Assembly (NCBI RefSeq): GCF_001012825.1
Contig: NZ_LCZJ02000098.1
Span: forward strand, 88,310 to 152,309
Source of the DNA: Paenibacillus etheri
Lineage (GTDB): Bacteria; Bacillota; Bacilli; Paenibacillales; Paenibacillaceae
Length of the DNA stretch: 64,000 nucleotides
Direction of reading: 5' to 3'
Under the pieces are notes generated by a model, which ran no database searches, was not told the origin of the DNA, and saw nothing but the letters and a program-made list of their open reading frames with translations. A program made the translations under genes and the position numbers. Shown piece after piece: positions 20,946-29,648 of the stretch (position 1 is the stretch's first letter; every line of letters starts with the position of its first letter).

Positions 20946-21539
20946 TTGAAAAAATCATACTTCATTCTTTGTGGAATAATCATTCTTTCGCTGTTATTTA
21001 CTGCATGTAGCAAGGATAGACCTAAGTATGCTGAGCTTTTCACACATGTGGAAGAGCATCGGGCTGTGTTCATGCAGCCGCGTGAAGAAGGGCTTGCTGC
21101 TTTGCAAATTGCGGATGCTGTGGGTGAATACGATACAACCTTGGGTACAATCATGCAGGATGATGTCTTAACCGTTAATCAAATGGAGTTCATACAGCAG
21201 ATAGTGGTAGATGTTAAGACCAATAAAATCATAGGTTACCGGGTAGGAACAGTTTTCCCCAGATCGGAAAGCGGCTATCAAGATGTAAGAGAGCTGGTAC
21301 GTGCTTTTTTGGACCAATATAAACCTGCGGAAGAAGAAGAGGCTGGCAAAGTCGAAGAATCGATCCTAACGATTGACAGGATGGCTCTTCCGCTAAAGCC
21401 ATTAACAGGCTCTATCGAAGAATCATGGTCATACGGCAAGGGCGAGGATAAATTGTATATAACCTACAGGATGTCGAACAGTTTTCAAAGTGATGATGAA
21501 TTGCCGTTGAACCTATATTTCAGCTATGAGGGGAAGTAA
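20946..21539 (+). CDS. Hypothetical lipoprotein
   Basis: A 197-residue protein with a lipoprotein signal (LFTACS; lipidated Cys near residue 21). The mature region is acidic with no catalytic motif or named domain that I recognise. The TTG start at 20946 follows AGGAGGT by 8 nt. It stands alone between the bshB2 terminator and the mannosyltransferase-like gene 120 nt downstream. Confidence 0.7.
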   Translation: MKKSYFILCGIIILSLLFTACSKDRPKYAELFTHVEEHRAVFMQPREEGLAALQIADAVGEYDTTLGTIMQDDVLTVNQMEFIQQIVVDVKTNKIIGYRVGTVFPRSESGYQDVRELVRAFLDQYKPAEEEEAGKVEESILTIDRMALPLKPLTGSIEESWSYGKGEDKLYITYRMSNSFQSDDELPLNLYFSYEGK

Positions 21540-21658
21540 GGAACGAAGAGACAAGATGTGATTTACAAAAAAATACACAAAGATTATGATATTTCTACAC
21601 GTGATTATATCCTTTTTTTTCCTGTACTCTTGTTTGGACTAAATAATTGGAGGATCAA

Positions 21659-23032
21659 ATGAAAAAGCACGACAAAATCATTTCCTTCATCTTCATACTT
21701 TTTATGATGGTGACGGCTACTTACTGGGCAATTAAGACTGATACTTGGACCGTGATGGGCACCCTTGCATCCGTGATCTGTTTCGTACTTTTTGTATTAT
21801 TGGGGCTTCGCACGATCCCTGTTTTGACAGCATTTGTGCTGGCGAATCCGGCCCTTGAAGTGACTCGGGAAAGTAAAGAGCGGGATAGAAGGCAGGCCTG
21901 GCTACGTATTATCGGCTGGATATTGGCGAGTCGTATCTTGCTTATGCTCATCGGTTATGGATTTTTGATTATACAGAATGGTTATTCAGGGGGGATGTTT
22001 AGCAAAATAGCCGACACCTGGCATATATTCGGGATCGACGCTTCACATTATTTGGGTATTGCTGAGAACTGGTATCAGACGGAGGGAGATCCGAGGTACC
22101 ATATTGTGTTTTTTCCTTTTTTTCCAAATCTAATCAAAGTAGTTCAGGTATTCGTAGGGAACTATCTTGTTGCTGGATTCATCGTTTCAAATATCTCTTC
22201 CATTGTCGCCGCTTTGGTCGCTTATGAACTTGCTGCACTAGACATGCATCGAAAGAATGCCATGCGAGTCGTGAAGTATATTTTCATATTCCCGGCTGCG
22301 TTCTTTTTCTTCATTCCAATGACTGAAGCGCTATTTTTGGCTTTATCTTTGATGTGTTTATATTTTGTGCGAAAAAAAGAATGGCTTATCGGATGCTTAT
22401 GCGGTGCACTTGCAGCGTATACACGTTCTCCGGGGGTGCTTCTGATTGTACCGGTTGCGATTGAATTTGGACGGGATCTGATAGGTAACTATAAATTATT
22501 AAACAAAAAAATGTTTATACATAGAATCACTACCGCCGTCGGCTGCCTCGCTATTATATCAGTAGGTTTACTGGCTTATCTGTATATCAATTACTACGTG
22601 ACGGGAAATGCGTTTCAGTTCAGTATTTACCAGAGGGAGCATTGGTCTCAGCGGTTTTATCTCTTTTTTGATACCGTAAGATATCAGATGGAATACGCTG
22701 TGGGCACATTTAAGAGCGGAGATCATCGTTCTTTCCTTGGGATGTGGCTGCCCAATTTAGTCGCTATATTCTCAGCACTAATTATCATGTTCATGGGTGC
22801 GAAAAAGATACGACCTTCATACACCGCCTATTTCATCGTGTATTTTGCGTTCGTAGTGGGAGCTACCTGGCTGCTGTCAGCCCCGCGGTATTTGCTTGTT
22901 GCTTTTCCACTAGCTTTTGCTGCTGTCGCGCTCACGGAAGAGAAATCAAAGGATGCTATCCTTACTGTAGTTTCTGTTGCGGGGAGTCTTTTGTATTTAG
23001 CGATGTTTGTGGCAGGATATCCAGTGTATTGA
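21659..23032 (+). CDS. PIG-V-like membrane mannosyltransferase
   Basis: A 457-residue polytopic membrane protein with about 10-12 hydrophobic segments. The loop between early segments carries WHIFGIDASHYLGIAENWY and FFPFFPNLIKV, the pattern of GT-C glycosyltransferases of the PIG-V/GPI-mannosyltransferase II family (D-S/A-x-x-Y near the start, FFPLYP-like motif). In bacteria such proteins are inferred to transfer a sugar from a polyprenyl-phosphate donor on the outer face of the membrane. ATG 21659 follows GGAGG by 5 nt; an upstream TTG (21647) overlaps that site. A hairpin terminator follows immediately at 23053. Confidence 0.78.
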   Translation: MKKHDKIISFIFILFMMVTATYWAIKTDTWTVMGTLASVICFVLFVLLGLRTIPVLTAFVLANPALEVTRESKERDRRQAWLRIIGWILASRILLMLIGYGFLIIQNGYSGGMFSKIADTWHIFGIDASHYLGIAENWYQTEGDPRYHIVFFPFFPNLIKVVQVFVGNYLVAGFIVSNISSIVAALVAYELAALDMHRKNAMRVVKYIFIFPAAFFFFIPMTEALFLALSLMCLYFVRKKEWLIGCLCGALAAYTRSPGVLLIVPVAIEFGRDLIGNYKLLNKKMFIHRITTAVGCLAIISVGLLAYLYINYYVTGNAFQFSIYQREHWSQRFYLFFDTVRYQMEYAVGTFKSGDHRSFLGMWLPNLVAIFSALIIMFMGAKKIRPSYTAYFIVYFAFVVGATWLLSAPRYLLVAFPLAFAAVALTEEKSKDAILTVVSVAGSLLYLAMFVAGYPVY

Positions 23033-23052
23033 TGAATCATGTTAAAATAGGA

Positions 23053-23080
23053 GGAACGCTTAAACGCGTTCTTCTTTTTG
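23053..23080 (+). terminator. Intrinsic terminator after the mannosyltransferase-like gene
   Basis: GAACGC, TTAAAC loop, GCGTTC, then TTCTTTTTGTT. It argues against the ATG at 23032 as start of the next gene, because that frame would read through this hairpin. Confidence 0.7.
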
Positions 23081-23103
23081 TTGCGAATAACCTTATAGAA
23101 ACG

Positions 23104-23769
23104 ATGGTGGGTATGAAGATTGAGTACGACAATCAGCTGATCGAGTTTAATGTTCAATATGGAAATGGCAAGAAAATCTCCATTCATATAGATTCTTCAG
23201 GGCGTATAACGCTCAAAGTTCCCAAGAAAACAAGTGAAGAGACGATCAAAAACGTGGTAGAGCGTAATGGGAAATTAATAGTGGAGAAGCTGAATAGCAT
23301 TGCGGCGATGGCAGCGGAAAGCCCTAAGACCGGAGAGTATGAAGACGAGGGTAAGTTCCTGTATCTAGGCAAATATTATTCGCTACAAGAGCTGATAGAG
23401 ACAGGAGATTTAAATGAGGCAGAACTTAAACTTAAACTGAAGAAATTCTATTTCGCAAGCTGTAAGAAGATTGTAGGCGAACGGATCAATAAATATCAGG
23501 CACAGCTTAGAGTAAAGCCTAAGACGATTGACATTGTTGAATCTAGAACCAAGTGGGGAAGCTGTAGCTCGGATAAAAAGCTAACCTTTAACTATCGCCT
23601 AGCGATGGCTCCAGTGGAAGTTATCGATTATGTAATCATCCATGAACTGTGTCATTTGCTTCATATGAATCATGATCGCTCCTTTTGGCGGCGTGTTGGC
23701 AGCCTCATGCCTGATTATAAGGAGAAGGAAGAGTATTTAGCTAGATATGGGCGTGCTATGACGCTGTGA
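23104..23769 (+). CDS. YgjP/SprT-like zinc metalloprotease (DUF45, M48-like)
   Basis: A 221-residue protein with the metallopeptidase motif HELCH (His180, Glu181, His184) and a further His190 in MNHDRSFW, the pattern of the YgjP/WLM group. The upstream block ESRTKWGSCSSDKKLTFNYRL is the hallmark of this family (W-G-S-C-S). No signal peptide is present. The start is uncertain: ATG 23104 and 23113 both lack a clear site, and ATG 23032 lies before a terminator hairpin. Family function is poorly known; related YgjP proteins are soluble putative proteases. Confidence 0.8.
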   Translation: MVGMKIEYDNQLIEFNVQYGNGKKISIHIDSSGRITLKVPKKTSEETIKNVVERNGKLIVEKLNSIAAMAAESPKTGEYEDEGKFLYLGKYYSLQELIETGDLNEAELKLKLKKFYFASCKKIVGERINKYQAQLRVKPKTIDIVESRTKWGSCSSDKKLTFNYRLAMAPVEVIDYVIIHELCHLLHMNHDRSFWRRVGSLMPDYKEKEEYLARYGRAMTL

Positions 23770-23879
23770 TAATAAGGGTGTAATTCAGATAGCCCATTTT
23801 CTGGTGAATAAAAGGAAGATAAGAGGTAAAACTATGTTCACTAATTGAACTGGTAAAAATTAAAATGCGGAGGTAAATG

Positions 23880-24437
23880 ATGACACAGAATAAAGGAAAT
23901 ACACAACGCCAGATTCGAGCTTCAATTCTTTGTTTGATCTGTGCCTGCACTGTCCTATTAAGTGGCTGTTCTAAAGCTGCCAATGAAACCACACCAGTAA
24001 CAACTGAGGCGCCTACAACAGAAGCCACTGCACCTGCAGCTACAAACCATGCAACAGAACAACCCAATACTTCGTCCGGTACAAATACAGAGGGAATTCC
24101 GGCGGGTGTTAGCGTTCAGAGAGTGATTAAGGAAGTCACTTTAAAGGATGGCTATCATAAAAAAATTGAGCTGCTGACAGACGGCGGCAAGCGGGTTACC
24201 ATTGCGGATTCGACTCAAAAGATTGTTTTGCAGCAGATTGAATATGATGGGAAGATTAGCACAGTTAATGGTAAACAGGTTACCGTTAAAGTCGAAGGTG
24301 GGGGAGAGCAGACCATAACCATTCCCGATCATGTAGTGATCGATGATGAGGACAAGCTTGGATGGATGCCAGGTGTTGAAATCGAGTGGACAGTGAATGC
24401 CGAGGGGCAAATCGAAAGTGTTGAACTGGAGGATTAA
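23880..24437 (+). CDS. Hypothetical lipoprotein with Thr-rich tether
   Basis: A 185-residue protein with a lipoprotein signal (VLLSGCS) and a Thr/Ala/Pro-rich tether to about residue 70. The C-terminal domain has two short beta repeats (DGKISTVNGKQVTVKVEGGG and EQTITIPDHVVIDDEDKLG). No named domain is recognised. ATG 23880 is 6 nt from GGAGG; the adjacent ATG 23877 is closer than usual. The next gene starts 25 nt downstream and may be co-expressed. Confidence 0.7.
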   Translation: MTQNKGNTQRQIRASILCLICACTVLLSGCSKAANETTPVTTEAPTTEATAPAATNHATEQPNTSSGTNTEGIPAGVSVQRVIKEVTLKDGYHKKIELLTDGGKRVTIADSTQKIVLQQIEYDGKISTVNGKQVTVKVEGGGEQTITIPDHVVIDDEDKLGWMPGVEIEWTVNAEGQIESVELED

Positions 24438-24461
24438 AGAGATACCGAGGGGGCTGGCTGG

Positions 24462-24755
24462 ATGAGATTTCTAATCGTATTTGGCAGTATAGTGGTTCCC
24501 ATCGCCATGCTAATGATACAACGGAAATGGATAAAGTGGCGTATTGCTTTCAATGTAGCTTCTGTGTTGTCTACGCTTATCCTAGGTAATATTTCTGCCC
24601 TAGCCATATATGAAATATTAAGAGATAACACGGTATTTATGACCTCGATTCACGCGATTTTTCTGAATCCGATGTTTCTTTTGACAGGAGCCTATCTTGG
24701 AGTATATCTGGTCTATCGTTTGTTGTTGATGACGTATGAAGAGGTTTATGTATGA
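24462..24755 (+). CDS. Small hypothetical membrane protein
   Basis: A 97-residue protein with three predicted transmembrane segments (about residues 3-19, 30-50 and 63-88). Basic residues RKWIKWR follow the first segment. No family is recognised. The ATG follows GAGGGGGCTGGC. It lies 24 nt after the lipoprotein gene, so they probably form one transcript. Confidence 0.6.
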   Translation: MRFLIVFGSIVVPIAMLMIQRKWIKWRIAFNVASVLSTLILGNISALAIYEILRDNTVFMTSIHAIFLNPMFLLTGAYLGVYLVYRLLLMTYEEVYV

Positions 24756-24794
24756 TTTAATTAAAAATTCTTTAATCAGCGTGTCGCTAAGTGT

Positions 24795-25174
24795 GCATTT
24801 TTAGAAGCATTTGGCTCCACTGAGAAAGTTTTAAATCAAGTATGGGGTGCACTAATTCAAAGCCATTGATCGATGCTATCAAGGTCGGAATTCATTGGAA
24901 GTGGATGGACCTATTTGGCATTCCAGCTTCCGTTTCGTAAAGAGTTCTATAGCGCAGAAAGATCCAAGTGGTTATAGCGATTTTGAAAAACTTAGTACTG
25001 TTGCTATAGTGTACAACGAAAAGGCAAAGACTCAAATTATTATACATTTAAGGACGATACTTGTGAGGTATATATTTACATAAATCATCAGAATTACATT
25101 ATCGGTGTGAAGATTGTCTTTATAAAGGTCTTCAGAGTTCTAAGGGTATTGAGAACAAAAGTCCATCAACTATA
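24795..25174 (+). pseudogene. Decayed gene remnant with several frame breaks
   Basis: Coding-like stretches appear in different plus-strand frames in succession: KCAFLEAFGSTEKVLNQVW near 24800-24870, then HSSFRFVKSSIAQKDPSGYS near 24915-24975, then YTFKDDTCEVYIYINHQNY from 25041, ending in a stop at about 25174. Internal stops interrupt each. This looks like one gene that has lost its frame; the original family is not recognised. It ends within the strong hairpin at 25153. The sequence is richer in A/T than the flanking genes. Confidence 0.45.
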
Positions 25175-25195
25175 AGATGGACTTTTGTTCTTTTC
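25153..25195 (+). terminator. 15-bp perfect hairpin terminator
   Basis: GAACAAAAGTCCATC (25153-25167), 8-nt loop, GATGGACTTTTGTTC (25176-25190), then TTTTC. It ends the decayed gene upstream and may also block read-through into the minus-strand lipoprotein gene. Confidence 0.8.
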
Positions 25196-25259
25196 AAAAA
25201 GTATAGTTACAATTCACCCTTTACTATGCTTGGAAAAGTATATTTCAACAGGTCCGTTT

Positions 25260-25685
25260 TTAAATCGACGTATTACTACTGACTTCTACTCTTTCAATAG
25301 ATATTTCATTGTTTTCTATTTGTATTTGATACTCAACAATTTCTCCTTTATTAAATACTTCACTAAATTCTTTACTTACCGAGTAGTTTCCTTTCGGATT
25401 GAGTGTAATTTTAAACAAACACTTTCCGTTTTTCACTCGGAACTTCGCTACCTTTCCAAAAGTAATATTACTATCAATCAAAGATTCAATTAGAGTGTCA
25501 TCTCCTTCTTCAACAGTAACAACTACACTTTTTAAATTTAACGGGCTGTTATTAGTAATCATCAGATTATATTCCTCATCATCTGCTACATTAGTATCAT
25601 TTATTACATCTGAGCTATTTCTTTCGCAACCCGTCAAAAAGACTATAAACAATATGAATAGTAATAACCATTTTTTTTCAGTCAA
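25260..25685 (-). CDS. Hypothetical lipoprotein (AT-rich)
   Basis: A 141-residue protein with a lipoprotein signal (VFLTGCE). The mature part is beta-rich with an immunoglobulin-like look (NLMITNNSPLNLKSVVVTVE). Codon use is strongly AT-rich, unlike the surrounding genes. The TTG start on the minus strand follows GAGAGGCGAG. It lies 25 nt downstream of a frameshifted gene on the same strand, and both may have arrived together. Confidence 0.55.
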   Translation of the reverse strand: MTEKKWLLLFILFIVFLTGCERNSSDVINDTNVADDEEYNLMITNNSPLNLKSVVVTVEEGDDTLIESLIDSNITFGKVAKFRVKNGKCLFKITLNPKGNYSVSKEFSEVFNKGEIVEYQIQIENNEISIERVEVSSNTSI

Positions 25686-25710
25686 TATGCTCGCCTCTCA
25701 ATTTTATAAT

Positions 25711-26261
25711 TTATTGTGCTGTCAAAAAATTCAAAAAAGATATTGGCTCAAAAGGGGCTAAACTTAGTTCTTTTTTATCAAAAAGAAGCTTTATTTCTGG
25801 TTGAAAAACTATGTTTCCCTTTTTCTTTAGAATATAAGTACATTTTATTCCATATACTTTTATTTCGCTTAATTTTTTTTCATCTATTTTATTCTTGTAT
25901 TCTTTCTTAATTTGTTCCTCTGTATATTCATCACGATTAACTTCTACATTAATTATTTCAATAAACTCCTTTACATCTTCAGGATAAATCAATTCCGCAT
26001 GTATATCACTAGTAATAATATGATTTGAATCTAAAATTTTATATGAGTAAGAATACTCTTGTTCTAGTGCAAAATATCTTTCTTTAAATTTGATGCTGAT
26101 CCAAATAACAGTAAAGAAGAATCACTATTTTCTGAATCTTCTAAATTAATAGTATAGATCCCGACTGCTTGGTTAAATTCTAGCCTATTTAGGATATTAC
26201 TTGTCACTCCATTTCCAGTTATACAAATGAAAAAATGGGAGTGAATAGTAAGTATCCACAC
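25711..26261 (-). pseudogene. Frameshifted hypothetical gene
   Basis: Two minus-strand reading frames join into one protein if a single-base shift is placed near 26085-26095. The upstream piece ends GIYTINLEDSENSDSSLL then LFGSAS. The downstream frame continues FKERYFALEQEYSYSYKI and ends in FEPISFLNFLTAQ at 25711. The downstream frame is open before its first possible start (TTG 25992), which supports a single interrupted gene. The N-terminal end runs into the hairpin at 26230, so a GTG near 26210 (VTSNIL) could have been the true start. No family is recognised. Confidence 0.55.
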
Positions 26262-26270
26262 CCATTTTTT
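26230..26270. terminator. Hairpin terminator in the AT-rich scar
   Basis: AAAAAATGGG with GTG (26230-26243) pairs with CACACCCATTTTTT (26257-26270). A and T runs flank both sides, so it could act in both directions. Confidence 0.65.
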
Positions 26271-26327
26271 AGTTAAACTAAATCATAACCCATTTTCTGG
26301 GGTAATGACGTATCTTTGATATAACAC

Positions 26328-26555
26328 CTATAAGGCTAATGCAACCTGTTGTAATGCGTAATATTGGTCATATGCCTGAGTAAAAGCACTACCTGGATAT
26401 TTAACGCCTGACGTAGTGATATCATACGTATATTGATCCTGGGAATACCTTAAAACAATTCTCCCTCTGTAGCCTTTAGTAGTTGGGTAGGAGATAGTTT
26501 GTGTCGTTGTGAATGCAGCACTTGTGCCGACTGCTGCTGAGATATTGGTCTTCAA
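26328..26555 (-). pseudogene. C-terminal gene fragment, hypothetical
   Basis: About 75-84 residues are open on the minus strand, with Thr/Tyr/Gln-rich sequence (VLRYSQDQYTYDITTSGVKY and TQAYDQYYALQQVALAL). The frame is open a few codons upstream of the first TTG and is then cut by a stop exactly where a plus-strand gene fragment (26587) begins. It looks like the surviving 3' end of a longer gene. No family is recognised; an intact small protein cannot be excluded. Confidence 0.35.
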
Positions 26556-26586
26556 AAACTTTAAGTCTACCGCAGCTACAAGCTAT

Positions 26587-26760
26587 AATTCCTTTTGGAT
26601 GACATCGTAGATCTTTCTCATTTAAGAGATAAGGACTTTCTTGTATATGATTCGGAAGAAGATACAGCGGGCATTTTTTTAGAGGAACTTGGGTATTGGA
26701 GCGGTGAGATTCGCAAGGATTTTCGAGTCTGTTTGTGTACCGGATTTCAGCTAGTACTTT
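26587..26760 (+). pseudogene. Broken partial copy of the gene at 28760-29338
   Basis: The sequence from about 26587 to 26755 matches 28904-29052 at roughly four in five positions by eye. Encoded blocks are the same (SHLRDKDFLVYDSEEDTAG here, SHLRDEDCLVYDSEEDAAG there; EELGYWSGEIRK versus EELGYWNNEIRK). An extra T near 26598 and a one-base change near 26746 break the frame, and both ends of the gene are absent. Confidence 0.8.
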
Positions 26761-26763
26761 AAA

Positions 26764-26797
26764 AATAGGGGTACCCCCTTAATAGGGTACCCCTATT
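26764..26797 (-). terminator. Intrinsic terminator of the GH5 endoglucanase gene
   Basis: AATAGGGGTACCC pairs with GGGTACCCCTATT. Read on the minus strand, downstream of the endoglucanase stop, it is followed by TTTTTAAAG. Confidence 0.8.
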
Positions 26798-26816
26798 CAT
26801 GTTGATAACAGAAAGG

Positions 26817-28538
26817 TTATGAAGACTTTCCTACAACGTTTGTTCCACTTTTCGTGATTTTGTACGTAATAATTTCGCCATTCCAGAAGTGGAATTTAAG
26901 AGTCACTTCTCCGTCTTTCACATCTTTAAAGAACGCTGGAAGCAGCTTGATTTCTTTCGTGTTATAAGAGGGTGAGAAAGTATTGCCGAACTCCTTGAAT
27001 GGAGTCCAGTCTTGAGGGCCTGCATTGCCACCAGCAGTATAGACAGCCTCCATCGTGGCAAGCTGATTACCGTTAAAGGTAGTCGGAATAGCAAACGATT
27101 CGGTCGTCCCTTTAGCATCGCTTAATTTGATAGTGTCATTCACGATGACCTTTAGTCTCCACGCAACGCCTTTGTTGAATTTCAGCGTTAACACGGCATT
27201 TTCGCCGTATTTTTGAGAAGCTGTGAGTTTTTTGAGTTGGCTGGCTTTGAGTGTGAGCTCCTCGCCATTCAAAGTGTAATCTTTGCCCTTGGTTAAATGT
27301 TTCCCATTTGCACTAATTGTAGTTAGCTTATTGCCGTTTAGGTTCAGCTTCACCTTGGTGTCTTTGATCGTTGCACCTTTTTTTAGATAGACCAAATCGC
27401 TTTCGGTGCTGGAGGAACGTTCCTTCAGACCAGACATTAACACGCCCTGCAGCACGGAATCGGACCACTTATACGTTTTGCGGTTGAAATGTTGCCCATT
27501 ATCCCAGAGCATGGAGGTCATTTTCTTTTCTTTTAAATAATAGGTAAGGTACTCGAAGAATTTCAGCTTCTCGCCTTGTTCAATCACACCTGTATCTTTA
27601 TCGAATCCTAGCAGTCCAAACTCACCAACGATGACAGGGATTCCTTTGGCTACGAATGTATTGTAAACGTTATTAAAAGTTTGGGTGATATCGTTTTTTG
27701 TATCTTTTTCAAACGTGGTGTAACCAGCGATATTCACACTGAACGGCCAGAAGCCATAGTAGTGAACGGTCGCGATTATGTTCGGATCGTTAAGAGCTGT
27801 AATCGTCTTGTAGAGCTGATCCATTCTAGGTTGGGTAGGAGAAGTCTCTAATGAAGGGAGCACTAGCGGACGTAAATCATTCTTTCCACCAGAACTTCGA
27901 ACGATTTGATGGAAGGAGGTGTTGAGCTCTGTAAGCATCTGCTCCATCTTCGCTTCATCCGTACTTCCACCATCCGTGAAACGAGGTTCATTAATGCTTT
28001 CGAACATCAGCTTATCGGATTTATCCTTGAAGCGGTCTGCAATTTGAGTCCATGCTGCGTTATAACGCGCCAGCGTCTCATCATGCTTCTCTTCCATATG
28101 ACTTACCCATAGCCAGGAGTCGTGATGGACGTTAATCATTACATATAGCTTGGCGTCTAGCGCCCAGCTGACAACTTCTTCGACACGGTCGAGGTAAGCT
28201 TTTTCAATGGTATAGTTCGGTGCTTCGCCTATATGTGAATCCCAAGTGATAGGAATTCGGATGCTTTTGTAGCCTTGGGCGGCGATTTTCTTAATCAGTT
28301 CTTGGGTTACACGCGGATTGCCCCAGGAGGTTTCATCCTCACCTGTAGCATCTAGAGTATTGCCGAGGTTCCATCCGGGCTGCATATCATCTACATAGGA
28401 TTGGATCTTACTCTTTGGCGCTGCCTTAGCTTGTTGCTCGTCCTTAGTAGCAGCGGCGGCAATGGATGAGAACAGTGAAAGCAGAAGAGCGGTGACAAGG
28501 GTCAATGATAAGAAGGATTTCTGGAATCGAGTAGTCAT
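26817..28538 (-). CDS. Secreted GH5 endoglucanase with CBM-X2 module
   Basis: A 573-residue exported cellulase. The signal peptide ends near AAAA-TKDE (residue ~31). The GH5 barrel spans about 45-375: MQPGWNLGNTLDA, SIRIPITWDSH and NVHHDSWLW are typical, the acid/base Glu lies in ESINEPRF and the nucleophile Glu in VIVGEFGLLG. A CBM-X2-like immunoglobulin domain (about 385-475; KDTKVKLNLNGNKLTTI) and a beta-sandwich of about 100 residues with carbohydrate-binding character follow. It would cut beta-1,4-glucan outside the cell. AAAGGAG lies 6 nt before the ATG. A cre-like site about 100 nt upstream suggests catabolite repression. Confidence 0.93.
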   Translation of the reverse strand: MTTRFQKSFLSLTLVTALLLSLFSSIAAAATKDEQQAKAAPKSKIQSYVDDMQPGWNLGNTLDATGEDETSWGNPRVTQELIKKIAAQGYKSIRIPITWDSHIGEAPNYTIEKAYLDRVEEVVSWALDAKLYVMINVHHDSWLWVSHMEEKHDETLARYNAAWTQIADRFKDKSDKLMFESINEPRFTDGGSTDEAKMEQMLTELNTSFHQIVRSSGGKNDLRPLVLPSLETSPTQPRMDQLYKTITALNDPNIIATVHYYGFWPFSVNIAGYTTFEKDTKNDITQTFNNVYNTFVAKGIPVIVGEFGLLGFDKDTGVIEQGEKLKFFEYLTYYLKEKKMTSMLWDNGQHFNRKTYKWSDSVLQGVLMSGLKERSSSTESDLVYLKKGATIKDTKVKLNLNGNKLTTISANGKHLTKGKDYTLNGEELTLKASQLKKLTASQKYGENAVLTLKFNKGVAWRLKVIVNDTIKLSDAKGTTESFAIPTTFNGNQLATMEAVYTAGGNAGPQDWTPFKEFGNTFSPSYNTKEIKLLPAFFKDVKDGEVTLKFHFWNGEIITYKITKSGTNVVGKSS

Positions 28539-28638
28539 TGAATTCTCCTTTGTGAGATCATTTTTGAAGATGCTTTAACCTGACCTTTCCCCAATACTTT
28601 GGTGCTTAGATGAACACGAACACCTCCAGTTCTTTTGT

Positions 28639-28652
28639 TGTAAACGCTTACC
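28639..28652 (-). promoter_or_regulatory. cre-like catabolite-response site upstream of the endoglucanase gene
   Basis: TGTAAACGCTTACC matches the CcpA cre consensus TGNAARCGNWWWCA except at the last base. It lies about 100 nt before the endoglucanase start. Confidence 0.55.
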
Positions 28653-28759
28653 AAATACCCTAACATAGAACATTTGTAGTGAGTACCTTACTAATTTGTG
28701 GTAAATTCATATATGAATTAGTGATTTGCAGTGATTCCAAAGTCATGGAGGGCAATCCA

Positions 28760-29338
28760 GTGAGCAGATTTCATTACATAGGCTCGGCTACCGAGCTTCC
28801 GTTAGGAGAAAGAGGCAGTGTACTGTCAGCAAAGACATATAATGAAGTAAAAAATTCCCCAGAGTATAACAAACAAAGGGAGGTTCTGCGCCTGCAAGGC
28901 ATAATCCCTTTGGATGACATCGCAGATCTATCCCATTTAAGAGATGAGGACTGTCTTGTATATGACTCGGAAGAAGATGCAGCGGGTATTTTTATAGAGG
29001 AACTTGGGTACTGGAACAATGAGATTCGCAAGCATTTTTGGAGTCCATATGTCTACCGAATTTCACCGAATTGGGGCGGCTTCTCTGTATCCCCTAAGCT
29101 AAAAGATACTCTTCCGGGATCGTATAACGCCTCACTCAAGTGTTGTCGGGAGTTATTTAAACTTATGACAGATTATGGGGTATCTGGTGCCGAGTTTGAG
29201 CTTTATACATGCTGGGCTGAGGAAGAAGGGCTCCCACGTAATAAAAAGTATGATCGAATCTTTGATTTGGCCTCTTTGTCACTGGAGGATGGCTTTGAGT
29301 TGAGAGAAAAAGAGTATATTGTGGTTAAAATGATTTGA
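28760..29338 (+). CDS. Hypothetical protein, intact member of a locally duplicated gene
   Basis: A 192-residue soluble protein with no recognised domain; it contains VYDSEEDAAGIFIEELGYWN and WSPYVYRISPNWGGFSVSP. The GTG start at 28760 is 7 nt from GGAGGG; longer readings from 28679 lack a site. A 16-bp palindrome, AATTCATATATGAATT (28704-28719), sits in its upstream region. A broken partial copy lies 2.2 kb away on the other side of the endoglucanase gene. Confidence 0.6.
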   Translation: MSRFHYIGSATELPLGERGSVLSAKTYNEVKNSPEYNKQREVLRLQGIIPLDDIADLSHLRDEDCLVYDSEEDAAGIFIEELGYWNNEIRKHFWSPYVYRISPNWGGFSVSPKLKDTLPGSYNASLKCCRELFKLMTDYGVSGAEFELYTCWAEEEGLPRNKKYDRIFDLASLSLEDGFELREKEYIVVKMI

Positions 29339-29389
29339 TATTCAATAGGATTATCGCTAACTACTCGTTATACAAAAAACAAATATAAC

Positions 29390-29418
29390 ATGACAAAAAC
29401 ATGTATATTAGATATGAT
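29390..29418 (+). promoter_or_regulatory. Promoter of the cobalamin-riboswitch transcript
   Basis: ATGACA (29390-29395), 17-nt spacer, TATGAT (29413-29418), about 28 nt before the first riboswitch-conserved bases. Confidence 0.55.
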
Positions 29419-29445
29419 GAAGCATGAAAAAATTAATATTAGCAA

Positions 29446-29618
29446 TAGGTGCCAATTATGAATGTTTCGGAAACATAATCATAGATTGGTTAAATGGAAA
29501 GCGGGTGTGAATCCCGCGCGGTCCCGCCGCTGTGAAAGAGGAGTCCTTGCAAGGTACCACTGGGAAACTGGGAAGGTAGCAAGGGTGATGATACTTGAGC
29601 CAGAATATCTGCCTGTTT
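29446..29618 (+). ncRNA. Cobalamin riboswitch aptamer
   Basis: Family landmarks appear in order: AATAGGTGCC at the 5' side, then GAAAGCGGGTGTGAATCCCG and CGGTCCCGCCGCTGTGA in the core, an ACCACTGGGAAACTGGGAAGG helix, and the B12 box GAGCCAGAATATCTGCCT at 29597-29614. The aptamer binds adenosyl- or another cobalamin. It sits directly upstream of an antiterminator/terminator pair and the cobalamin-uptake genes. Confidence 0.95.
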
Positions 29619-29648
29619 CTGTTACACCATTAAACTCTACGAGCGATA

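Noticed and set aside
22744-23103. Extended N-terminus of the metalloprotease gene
   Set aside because: Runs out of frame through the mannosyltransferase gene and a terminator; the family-like sequence begins near 23104.
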